From NCBI RefSeq assembly GCF_000208865.1, contig NC_018386.1, positions 1,364,001 to 1,428,000 on the forward strand: a DNA stretch of 64,000 nt. Reading direction: 5' to 3'. Source of the stretch: Neospora caninum Liverpool (lineage: Eukaryota; Apicomplexa; Conoidasida; Eucoccidiorida; Sarcocystidae). This document shows positions 35,320-46,900 of this stretch, in pieces (position 1 is the stretch's first letter; every line of letters begins with the position of its first letter). The translations under genes and the position numbers were made by a program. The notes under the pieces were generated by a model, which had not been told where the DNA came from, made no database searches, and was given only the letters and a program-made list of their open reading frames with translations.

Positions 35320-38300
35320 TTACTTGACGACGTTCAAAATCACAGGGACGAGAATGATGATGACGAGGACCAAGACGCACACGCTCAGCCAGCACATTCG
35401 CTGCAGAAAAACACAGCGGAAAACGCACACAAGAACAGCGAGTGTAAATACCTGCGGAAAACGTCTTCTCCGCCTCACTCAGACTGTGGTGCCGCGCAGA
35501 TGGCTCCATGCGACCTGCGGCTCCACCCTGATTTACTACACTCTTTGAGGCACTGGCGTATGCGTCCAAGAAAACACAAAAACCTTTGTATCGGGCCAAC
35601 TGTTTTCCGCGCCTGTCGCCAGTGTGACAGTCCGTAAAAACACATACGTTTTATCTGTACGTCTCACCGACTTCTTGCTCTGACCTCTAGACCCCGTCAC
35701 CACCCCCCGAAAAACTCTGTCCTTTCCTCGCAAGCTTGCAAAGATCCAAAGACGGTCGGGAGCGAATTATCGTCTTTCGACTTCTTGCCGCACCGGTTCC
35801 TACCTTCTTAGCCGACTTCTGGTTCTTCCGAGCCTGAAGCAACTCCTTCTCTGCTTGCGCTGAACGGACAGCCAAAAACGCGAAAGAGCCGGGACGAGGA
35901 AAAACGGAGGCTCGCACTCTCTCCAACAGCAAAAATAGGGTTCGGGTGCGCTTGCCGCAGATATCGCTATGCGTGCACACATTGGACCCCACGAGAGCGG
36001 TGATCTGTAACCCTACCCAAAGTGAGTTCATGTCAATTGGAATATACCGGCGCTCCAGCATTCTCGTCATACAAGCTGCTTGCCCCCACTAATTTGTCTG
36101 CCTAGGTCAGTACGCACGCTCTCCTGCCGCAGTTTTTTTTTGCATTTAAAAACGAAGAAAACAGAAAGGAGCGAGCAGCCATTCTCGCAGAAGCTCCCAC
36201 GCGCTCCCCCCCGCCCCCCCCCCCCCAGAAAAACGCGAAAAAGCAGAAACCTAAACTCACCCGTGTAGTCCTTGGCCTTCGTGACATTGTACTGAATCTG
36301 GTCCAACAGTTCGCCCTGTTGCTCGACGAGAAAGGCGAGCTCAACGAACATTTGGTGCAGTTCCGCGACACCTTGGAGTGTACATCCAGTCAGGAACATA
36401 AAAGAAGACATTTGATGGAAGTCAGATCAAAAACGTTCGACGAAGCAAGCTGAATATGAGCTCTGCCGCCGGAAGAAAACGGGCAAGCACACGCATTTTC
36501 CATTTAATCTCTCTATGTCTACATACATGAGCACGCACCGACTTCCATTCGGATCTGTTTATACAGTGTTCTGTGACTACCTACATTTACAGACATATAT
36601 ATATATATATATATATATCTACACGTATATGTAAGTTGGTCCGTCTAGGTGTATATGCGTGCTGTTTTTTCGTGCGTATGTCCAGTTTTACGAATATGTG
36701 CACAGTGAGAAGAAGCCAGCTTACTTTGTTCGAGACGGAGAATGTCTCGGTACTTGTCCTGCAGATCAGCGACCGCGTTGCGCAGTGATTGATGCGTCTG
36801 GGAAACATGAAAGGGAAAAGAGAGAATTCAAAGGGGAAAAACACGGCATGCACCGCACGGGAGAAACGAGAGGACATGAAGCAAGTGGAACCGCTCTAAG
36901 GCAAGACCAGAAGATGGACGACGGAAGAATCCAAAGGACGACTGGTGCACATTCAGAGAAAAGGGGCGAAGGCGCGAGAAAGACAGCAAGAAAGCCTGAT
37001 GCACAGAGAAAGCGAAAGACGGTTACAGGAGGCGGAGACAGGTTGAGACGGGGAAAAGCGAACGCGACGAGAGCCTGAAAAAGGAAACAGATGAGAGAGG
37101 TTCATTCTTCTGCCTCCGCTCTTCTCACTCCGGTCACGCGCATCTTCACAGCTGTTGCAGCTGAGAGATCTCCCGACTCCACCAGCTGCTCGACTTCTTC
37201 CGCCGAAGCTTCTGGATAAACTGCAAAACATAGAAACCCCACTTGCGAAAAAGCCAATGAAAACATGCATGTGCGCATATATGTATACATATAAATATAT
37301 ACATATAAATATGTATATATATATATATATGGGCATGCGTATGCAGGTACAGATGCATCTATACACACGGGTGTACTGCGGGTGTCGGCAAGTGTGTACA
37401 CCCCTGAGTGGGATTCGCGTATGTTGTTTTTTTCTGCGCCTAAGCATGCACATGCTCATGCGTCTTGACTATCACCTTACATAGATGCGAAAACGGGGAA
37501 ACCCGAGCGCGGTTCCCCAGTTTCTGCCTTCCCCGCTCCAGCGTCACAGAGACACTGGGAAAACACAGAGAACGAGTGGCTGATCCAGTCCTCGTTTGCG
37601 AAGTCGATTTAACAAAGCGAGGCGGGTGATCTACGAGACAGAAAGGAAGCCTAGCTTACCGATTTTGACTTGCCGGCATATGCGTTTTTTTATGACCGTC
37701 TTATATTCGGTTTCTGCCTGCTGGCACTCCACCGTGATTTGCTGTAGGTGGCGTGCGACGATCTGGTGCATGTTGAACCGAATTCTTCCCTCACTTATTT
37801 TTTCTGGGTGCTTTCGCGTGAAGAGAGTGTTTTCTTCTTTTATCACTTGCAAGGCGCTCTTTGTCTTGCGAATCATCCCCATAGTCGCGTCCAGCAACTT
37901 GTTCAGCAGGTGCGAGGCATCTGCGCCAGGAGGCCGACAAGCGGAGGCACCGCGAACACGTGCAACGCAAACAGGTCAACGGAAGAAGAGACGAACAGAC
38001 GAGAGAAGACATGAGAAGAAAAAGGAAGGCGACCAAGAGAAATGCAAAGAGAAGACTGAAACACGGCGAGACTGCAGGAAAACAAACTTTCAAGAGGCGA
38101 AGACCCAGACCGAAAAAAGCCTAAACGGGGGAAGGACTGGATCCCCGAGACGGCCAAACGAGAAAGGTGTTAGACGCAAAGAAGAAAGAACCGACAAAAA
38201 AACACCCAAGAGAAAAAAAGGAGAAAACGACAACTCAGAGGAAGCATCCCTACACACACACACATGGCGACGTCACCGGCACACCAACTGCCATCTGTGG

Positions 38301-39145
38301 TACCGTGACGCGTGCATCACTATCCATGCGTGTATACTAAAAACGTGTGTATGCAGGGAGGAAGGGGTAGACTCGCCCGTTGAGTGAGTAGAAAAGAAAA
38401 GAATTCGGTCCACATGGTGATCGGTGTGCAACGAGAAACACGCAAACAAACACAATCACTGGCGATTGTTTACCGTTCTGCGGATACCTTCATCTCGTTG
38501 TCTCTTGGCACTAACTTGCATTTACATACATATGCATCGATACATGCATCCACAGATGTATGCGTACATGCACACATGCACACATGCACGCACACACATA
38601 CGTGCACGTACACATACATCAACACACCCACGTATACATGCGTACACGCACGCGTGCATGCACACATATATTTGCACATGCAAACATATCCATATATATA
38701 TATATATGTACACGTATACATAAATATTTCCGTTACGAAACTGGGATTCAGTGTCTTGCTTTCCTGCGCCTGTGAGATTTCCGTGTTTGGAGTGTTCTGG
38801 GGTTTTACCTCGTTCTTCGTCCGGGTTGCTGGCTGTGACGGCGGCGCGTTTGAGTTCCTTCATTTTTTCGAGGTTTTTGGAGATTTCTTGGAGCGCCCTT
38901 CTCAGCACGTGGATCTTTTCAAAGTACTCGGCCATGAAGTGTGGGGCGCCCTCGCCCCTTTCGTCTCCTTCTTCGTCTGAAGACTCGCCATCGCGCTCTC
39001 TTCTCGGCTGCAGACTCGCACTGTGCATGGCAATGCCTACGGAGGCCGGGGGCAACTGCTTGAATGGCCATGCATGCATTTGCGGAGCGGCGTGAGGCGA
39101 AAACCTCCACGCCAACTCCCGGAGTTCCTCAAACAAATCCTGCAT
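35320..39145 (-). CDS. STX: Qa-SNARE syntaxin (syntaxin-1-like), 7 exons, 336 aa
   Basis: Exons on the minus strand: 38809-39145, 37660-37920, 37129-37220, 36725-36797, 36261-36371, 35804-35859, 35320-35400; all GT-AG and in phase. The protein has an N-terminal Habc-type helical region (FMAEYFEKIHVLRRALQEI onward) and the Qa-SNARE helix, including VAELHQMFVELAFLV and the zero-layer glutamine Q273 in EQQGELLDQIQYNV. It ends in a single C-terminal membrane anchor (about 313-335, WLSVCVLVLVIIILVPVIL). Family knowledge: Qa-SNAREs pair with Qb, Qc and R-SNAREs to drive membrane fusion; the layout resembles plasma-membrane syntaxins. An in-frame Met at 39214 would add 23 residues, but MQDLFEELREL at 39145 matches the usual syntaxin N-terminus better. 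Confidence 0.93.
36595..36620. repeat. (TA)n microsatellite in syntaxin intron 4
   Basis: Short perfect TA alternation inside the intron between exons 36725-36797 and 36261-36371. A similar interrupted TA tract lies at about 37276-37330 in intron 2. Confidence 0.85.
38520..38722. repeat. Alternating purine-pyrimidine tract in syntaxin intron 1
   Basis: About 200 nt dominated by CA/TG/TA alternation (ACATGCACACATGCAC, CGTGCACGTACACATAC, CGCACGCGTGCATGCAC), ending in a TA block. Such sequence is a classic candidate for Z-DNA. Confidence 0.8.
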
Positions 39146-39282
39146 CGGTCGAGCTCTCGCAGCCTCACTCGAGGCGTCTCTCGCCCGCTCGCAAAGACCC
39201 GGGAGAGGACGCACACCCTCCCAGTTCCCCGGAAAAGCGACAAGTCATGGAAAGCGCAGAAAAGCCGAATCACACAAAACGA

Positions 39283-39376
39283 CGAGAGAGAAGAGAGAGA
39301 AGAGAGAGAAGAGAGAGAAGAAAGAGAAGAGAGAGAAGAAAGAGAAGAGAGAGAAGAGAGAGAAGAGAGAGAAGAG
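39283..39376 (+). repeat. AGAGAGA/AGAGAAG purine repeat upstream of the syntaxin
   Basis: About 90 nt of purines only, in units of AGAGAGAAG and AAAGAGAAG. It lies about 140 bp beyond the syntaxin start codon, in its putative promoter or 5' UTR. Confidence 0.9.
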
Positions 39377-42300
39377 GTGAGGCCAAAGACGGACGGAAAG
39401 GAGAGCAGGAGAAAGTTGCGGATGAAGACAGATGAGATCGAGGAGACGCGAGAGAAGAGACCTTGGCGAGGAAGGTTTGACGGGGCCTCGTGGAGGCCCA
39501 GAGAAAAACGGAAAAGTGATCCTGCGCTGAGATTCCCGAAAAACCCCAGAGAGGGGAAGCAGCGGCGGGAGACGCACACGCTCGACAGAATAGAGACACA
39601 CGAGAGCGGAGAGAGGACTGACAGAAACACAGCGACAGACGAGCAACAGGAGATCGACGAAGAAAACCGGAAAACGGCAGACGAGAGAACACGCGGAGAG
39701 AGAGAAGACGGCGACAAATGTGACGAGACGGCACTTGGAAGAAAAACCGAGAAAACAAGCCGAAAGAGAAGGAAGAGGCAAGGGAAGGAGAAAGAAAGAC
39801 AGACTGCGGTGGTTGATGCACAACAGTAAGCGACAAAAAAAGGCAAAATCTGGAAGAGAGTCAACCAGGAAGGACATGCTAGGACAAAGGGTGGAAACGA
39901 GGAGAAAGACAAACACGACAAAAAGACGGAAACTGCCGACCAATAGAGAAAAAACTGAAAAGACTCGTGCAGGCTCGTACCTCGTGGCAGTTCATCTGCG
40001 CGTAGACGAGGAAACACGACAGGAAAGCTAATTCAAAATGCTCGTTTCGGCAACAAACGTGCGTCCGAAAAAAGCAACACGGAGCACAGAGAAGTAGAAC
40101 GTGATTCATTTGCACACATCGTGTAGACAAATATTCGATATAGTGTACATATCGATATATATATATATACATACATATCTGTAAATACTTTTATACATTC
40201 GATACCCCGTTGGAGAGACAGATCCGTGTGAACATACACATACGGATATGTAGATGTTTTGTGCGTGACGCGGTGTTTGCCGATGAGATGCACAATCAAA
40301 CAGGCACGAAGACACGGAAAAGCGTGCGTTTGTGAGATTCTTTGTTCTCTGTGCAACGGCGGCCACCGCCCAACTGAAAATGCACAGGGAGAGAAGGCAA
40401 GAATAGCTCAAACGGAAGCGGAGAAAGAGGACTGTGACAAATGTTCCAAAGTGCTTTTGAAAGATGATGAGAGCGGCAACCAGCGGAACGCCCGATATCT
40501 CTCGATGGAAGGACGGGCAAAAACGACTTTAATAGGAGAGAGAAGGAACTCTGCGTCAAAGGGCGGAAGCAAATCGTCATCGGGTCCAGAGAGGAGAAGA
40601 CAAAGAGCTTCCGCCAGCCAATGGGGACAGAGAAGACCTTGAACGAACGGAAAACGCGAAGGCGAGAGAGACAAGCTCTGATTTTTCAAGACAAGAATCG
40701 AGAACTGCATGCACATACATCGCGTACAGCTGGCCAGTTCACCGCCAGCGCGCGTGCTGGCGAGACAGGGAAAGCGCGACTGGGATTGTTTTTCTCCGGA
40801 ATACGGAGAAGAGGGAAATCTGTCTTTGTCCTTCTCTTTTCCTTTTTTCCGAGGAAAATGGTGAGAAACGGAGAAGAACGGAACGGGCTTCTCCCGCTCG
40901 GCGCATGTGTGCCCCAAGAGAGACACGCGTGCGTCTGACGGCGGCACAGAGTCCAGTCGGAGAAGAGCGAAGAAAAGCGGGGTTTTGGGAGAAGTCTGTC
41001 TCCTTTTTCCCAACGTAACATTTCCCCCCTTTCCCCTTCTTTTTTCCTGACTTGCATCGGCTGCTGCCTTCCTCGAAGGTCAAACTGTGGCACGCCGGAC
41101 CAGGCAGGAGCATGTCTCGCAGTCCACGAGAGCTGGGGGGAAGTGACGAGTTCTTCGCTCCTCAGTGGCAACAGGCGAAAAATTGATCTGTTTACGCACT
41201 TTCCCGCATGTATGCTCTGCTGCGACACCGGAGTTTCCCTTCTTTCTCCACACGCTCACATGAACATGAGCCGAACAGTTGCCGTTCTGGGGTCTAGAGT
41301 TTTTGCCGGGTCGCTTCCCGCCGAGCTGGCGAGAGACTGTATACAAAGCTGTGTCCAGGAACCGTTTTAGTAAAAGACACTGTCGCAGAACTAGACCCTG
41401 CGTAGAAGCATTTCTGAAAGAAAACGGCGCAGCCTGTCTCCAGAAAACGTTGACGGCGAGCAATCCCACGAACGGTCACACAGACGCCGGAAGCCAGAAG
41501 ATCCAGGCAGAGACGTCTGCGTTTTGTTTCATTCCAAGGCAGACGGCCAGAGTCTCTCCACTTTTCGCGGAGGCGGTCCTCCGCGGGGAACAAAGAGAAA
41601 AGGAGCGACTCGGGGTGTCTCTGTGGGGTCGGGAGCCCACGACCGCGAGAAAACTTTGGTTTCTGTCCGTCCCGGAAGTCCACGCCGATGTTTCATTTTT
41701 CCCAAAAAAGGCACAGCAATTCGAAAGAGAACATGTTGTCCCGGTAGGCGTTTGCGTGCGTCCCAAGGAAGTAGCCGCAACGTTTCGGGGGAAACTCAGA
41801 GCAGAAAAGAAACCCCGTCGAAGGACGCTCTATTTGTGCTCGTATCCACCTTTCCAGATGTCGGCTACCTCTACCTCTTCCCGTTTTTTTGCTTTCGACT
41901 TTTTACCGTGGAAGTGGGACCTGCACTTTGCACGGGTATGCGAAACCGGATGCCCCCTTCTTCGTGAATGGCTGGCGGCCTACTTTCTGTCTGTTGACGC
42001 ACCGAGTGCATCGTTGCTTTCTTCAGACTCTGCCAAGTTCCCCGGGACCCAAACAGAGCATTTACTTGTTGAAGTCACTCGATACGCGTTCCCACTGCGT
42101 TCTGTCTCGCGTGTTCCTCCTCCGATTACCTGTGTAAACCTTTTTTCTCGGGCGGCAGGTGTACCTACGATGCAGGTGCCTGCTCGGGCACCGTGGAAAC
42201 GTGTAGCAAGAAAGTCCTGAGCAGGCAGCTCTCCCGAGTGGAAACGTATATCTCTCGCCACGTGTTCTTTGTCAACCTTCAGGAAAGGATCAGAAGCCAC

Positions 42301-43694
42301 GAGAGCCTTGACCGATTTGTCTAAAGCATTGCTTCTGACTTCTGGTCCCGTATCGGTTCCTCCCCTGCCCACAACACGCCAAGCCCGCGACTACAGACAC
42401 CGGGTTCTCTGGTGGGACCCGCTCGTGGATCTGCTGCCACAAAAAACAGAGAAACCGGAGAGTGTGCCCCGTTACAAATTTTCTTGCGGTGAGGCAGCCT
42501 CAAAGTCTGTCCACCCCGTGGCAGATTTTTTTTTGAGTGCTCGAACCCTGCTCCGTGCGAGTGCTGCATTGCTGCGGTGTACAGACAGCGTGCACGAGCC
42601 TTTCGCTGAAACACGATATCAGACTTTTTTCCCCATTACGTGTTCCGTTTCTGCATTCGTTTTTCGGAGCTGATTCGCACACCCCCGTCTAACTCTGGAC
42701 GGACCAGCGCCGAACTTGCCAAACCCGTGGCGCGACCGTGTACACAACGGCGAATAGGTGCTCCGTTTGGTCCCGTCCCGTCTGCTTAAGAAAAAGAACT
42801 TCCGCTCTCTCCTGCCTCCGTAGGACGTACTCGGACAAAAAAGGGTTTTGGATGCATGGAACACGGGGAGACTCCAGACGCTCGTCGAAGGTCACTTACT
42901 ATCCGCGGCGACTGACGCTGAACCGGCGTGACAAGAGCGAGGCTGAAACGGTCATAACTGCCGGGCAAAACAAGGTATCAGCCACCGTGCCGGAAAGACG
43001 ACTCACTTGCTTAGCTCTCGGTTTCCTGCTTTTCTTCTTGTGCCGTGCAGGAATGCCAAACAGAGCCGCATGCATCCTTAGATGTCAGTGGCACACAGCG
43101 TACCGGGGGCCAGCCCGACTTTTCGAGGAAAAACAAAGAAACCAGACTTTCGTTGAGCTCTGCTTCTCGGTTACCAGTGAAGTTTGATACCTTTGAACTC
43201 CAACCTAACGAACAGCTGTGGAGCTCGCCAGCTGGCGGGCGCGTGCCGCTTTCTCGCCTTGGTCGACCGCTGCCGTGTGGCAACGCCTTCGAGTCTTGCC
43301 CAGACGCCGTTCGACACTCCTGTGAAGAAAAATCGTTGACGCCCTTTCCTCCAGAGAAAGGGGCTTCCCACTCTCCCATCCGCAGAGTCCTCGGCCTCGC
43401 GGCCTCTCCTCATCCATCACCTTTCTCGCCTCTGCTCTCTCGCCGCTGACGATTTTCCGAGCCTAGCCAGCCCGCTACACGTCTCCAGCATAAATGACCG
43501 ACTCGTGGAAGGCGAGGCGACAGCTCCCGCGTTCTCTGTGCGGCCTCGTCCTGCCTAGATGAATCGTCTCGCTTTCTTCTTCGGGACTGGTTAGCCTGAG
43601 GCAGGCAGAGACGGGCTAGCATCCGAGCCAACGAGGAGGAAGATCTTCAGTGGAGACAGAAAATTCGCTAGGAAAGCGAGAGCTCGCAAACATA

Positions 43695-43698
<4 letters not shown>

Positions 43699-43735
<37 letters not shown>
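43699..43735. repeat. (TA)18 microsatellite upstream of the LRRC45-like gene
   Basis: Perfect TA alternation about 260 bp before the start codon, in the presumed promoter or 5' UTR. Confidence 0.9.
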
Positions 43736-43740
<5 letters not shown>

Positions 43741-43992
43741 CATGCACCTCTGTTTAATACATACCTGTCAACATTCAAAAAACAGAGTTTCTTGGATGCG
43801 TATCGATACACACGTATATGTGGAGGTCTTCTTATATATATTTATTCAGCTAAGAACGTGTTTCTTTCGTATCCGTTGTGTTCTTATCGGTGCGTTCTTT
43901 CTCCCTTGATCTCGTATCTTCGCTCTGTCTTGCCAGTTCTTTCTTGTTTTCTCTCTTTTTTCTCGCAAGCTCGCTCCACCCGGTGTCACACA

Positions 43993-46900
43993 ATGGGCCA
44001 GCTGGAGAAGCTCTGGCGCCGAGGCAACTCGAGCTCCACCTGCTGCTCTCTCTTCGACCCTTCGTGTTCCTCTTCTTCTCTCCCGCCTTGCTCTTCCTCT
44101 TCCTTTTCTTCCTCCTCCTTTTCTTCCTCTTCGTCCTCGTCTTCGTGCTCCTCGTCTTCGTCCTCGTCTTCTTCGCTGCACCAGCACTCGCTTCACACGC
44201 AGTCTGTTTCGTCTCTCTGTGTTCCTCGAACGCCGACGCCGCCTGCCTCCTCTCGAACGCCGCCCTTCAAATCTTCCAGGGACTATCGCGGGCGTCCTCC
44301 GATCGCGTCCAAGTCTGCGGTTCCTTCTGTCTGTGCCTCGCACGCACAGACGACACTTTCTTCAGACGGTGTGAAAGACAAGTCGGGCGTGTCTTCGAGA
44401 AACAGCCACGAGAAAACGTCGCGCAGAGTCGCGAGTGCTCCAGGAGGGAAGGGCGAGGCCCAGGAGTCTTCGTTGGGTGTACGCACACCGCCAAAGAGAG
44501 AAGACGACGCGCGGCAGTACAGTGCGCGGCATCTGAAGGAGAAGCGAGAGGAAGAACGACTTCGGGGAGATGGCGACGAACTCCTTCTCAATCGCAAATT
44601 CATCGGCGATCAAGGGTGCAAAGGCGTCACAGCTTCGCTCATGAAAAAGACGAACTTTGTCCGAATTGACCTCTCTGTAAGACAACGCCTCTGTGTTCGC
44701 TTCCCGTGTTTTTCTGCCACCGCCCTGATCTTTCCTTGAGAAAAACGCGCTCACCTTCTTCCTGCGGCCTCTGCGCTTCTTCGCTGCGCCCTGATCTTCT
44801 TCTGTTTACGCTCTTTCATAATCGTGGTGCGTCATCGCTCTTCGGCTTCTTCTTCGACTTCCTCTGTTTCATCTGCGTCTTCGCTTTCTTCCGCTTTCTC
44901 GTCAGGCAAACAACATAACCTCGCAAGGCCTGGCTGCTCTCTTGCCAGGCTTCGCTGTCCAGCACGTCCTGAAACATCTGGACCTAAACTGGAACAGTCT
45001 CGCCTCTCCAGGTATTCGGTTTTCAGTCGCAGAACCGCGCCTGATGCCCAACTCCGTCTGGAATCCCCCAGGAGATCAGGATTCTCCGCGCGCGCTTTGG
45101 CGCTGCCTTGTTTCTCTTCTTCCGTTTTCAAGCAACAAAGCCTGTGCTCGGCATTCCGAAAAACACACAGGATAGTGAGAGACATGGCCCAGGGCGGTCT
45201 CTCTGGGTAGTCGCGGTCCACACACACAACGGAAATCGCGCAGAAACGCGCGTTTTAAGGAACGTTATGTCCTCGTCAACGCGTTCTCTGCGGCCAAAAG
45301 AATGAGAACCTGCATGCATCTCGGGGACAACAAACAGAAACAGAAAGCACTTCCCCCTCTCCGGGAGGCCTCTTTTCGGTTGAGGCGACACACTGGAGCA
45401 TGCGTTCGTCGCCTCCCCTAGACCTCGCGCTCGGTCTCCTTCGCACAAGACATTTAAAAAGCGTATTTGGGGGCCTCAGGCTTGTGTACGCGTTTCTTTC
45501 CCTTGAGCCTTTCTTCTTCCAGCACGTCTCTCGCCTTCCTGCTGGTTTTGTCTAATTCGATTCCTCTGCATCTCCCACCCTTCAGGCTTTCGCTCTGCCA
45601 CGCCACTTTTCTCCCAGGCAGCATCGCCGATTCGTCAGGAGCCGGATCGACCTCGTCGTCCAGGTGTATGTACACCCTACAGAGTTTCTGTGACTGGGTG
45701 TCGACTCACGGGCGCCTGCACACGCTGACCCTCGCTCACTGTCGCCTCGGAAATGAAGGCGCTGCGTGCATGACAGACGTTATGACCCGGAACACGTGAG
45801 AAAAAAAGACAAAAAGGAAGTTGCGAAGGGCACGAGAGCGAGGCGAGCCTCGACTCTTCTCCATTCGCCAGCGCCTGCGCGCTCACGGCACGTGCTGGTA
45901 TACGGGAGGGGACCACGCGGCCTCGGGCAACGAAGGTGGGAACTGCAACTCGGATAAAAAAGCAGAGAGACGCGCACCACCCAAACGCAGAGGGAAGCGA
46001 ACAGCAAAGGCGAGAAGCAGCGCTAGCTATCTGTCCTCGTCTCCCTCGCTGCTGGGGATTCTCTCCTCTCCTGTCTCGCTGTTCTCTCAAACTGTGCGCG
46101 TTGCTCTTTAGGAGCCTCCTGACCGTCGATTTAAGCCACAACGGCATGGGAGCGGCCGCATGCGCGCTGCTTGTGCAGGCGATTGAGGCTTCAAATCAAA
46201 CTGTGCTGCACGTCGACCTCGGAGGTGAGATTCTTTTCGGCTTCTCGCCCACTCTCTGCAATGCATCGGGTCCTCCTGTCTCGCCTCTCGCACTTCTAAC
46301 GCAAAATCGTTGCTCGATCAGTCGCCGTCTCTTTCTTCATTCCGTCTGTCCTCGTTTCCCGAACGCGGTGCTGCCTCTCTTTCTCTTTCTCTTCATCTCG
46401 CTCTTTCTCTCCTTTCTTTCTTTCTCTCTCTTTTCTCCATCCTGTTCTCTCCTTCCCTTTTTCTTGGCTTCCTGTGTCACTCGATCTGTGTTCTCTCACG
46501 GTCGCACTGGCACCTGATTTGTTTGGTTCTCTTCCGCTGTTTTCCCTTCCCCCTTTGTGTCAGGGAACGGCGCCTCGTATTCTTCCGTCGACGCTCTGGA
46601 GAGAGCCTGTGCGCGCAACCGCGTAAATCGCCACGTCGTTTGCCTGCAACGCACCGGGGCGGAACTGCATGCGCAGCGAGAAGAGCAGCTGAAGCTTCAG
46701 CAGTTGCAGAAATACGTGCTTCAACTCGAGAAGGAAGTGACCATTCGACAGGAGGTCGGTGAGACGAGAAGGCGAGGCAAAGCCTAAAGAGAAAGAGGAA
46801 AAATCACATGCCGCAAACCCAGAGACAGAAGTTGTCTCTCGCGGCCACGGCAGCGCACGGCCTTCCTTTCCACATTCGACTTCCTCTCGCTTCGCGCCTT

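Larger units (their letters stand above)
39146..43992. promoter_or_regulatory. Divergent 4.8-kb spacer between syntaxin (-) and LRRC45-like gene (+)
   Basis: No gene is supported. It must hold both promoters. Contents: an AGAGAGA-type purine repeat (39283-39376); long A/G-rich sequence on the plus strand up to about 39960; small TA blocks near 40155; and a (TA)n array just before the LRRC45-like start. The longest frame (41279-42220, plus, 313 codons) has no recognisable domain and unremarkable composition. Confidence 0.5.

Noticed and set aside
39023..40017. ORFs of 268 and 326 codons on opposite strands upstream of syntaxin
   Set aside because: Both run through the GA-rich repeat at 39283-39376 and owe their length to it; one overlaps syntaxin exon 1 in antisense.
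41279..42220. Plus-strand ORF of 313 codons between syntaxin and LRRC45
   Set aside because: No domain, no membrane pattern and no family motif. ORFs of this size arise by chance in this GC-moderate sequence. Left as unsupported.
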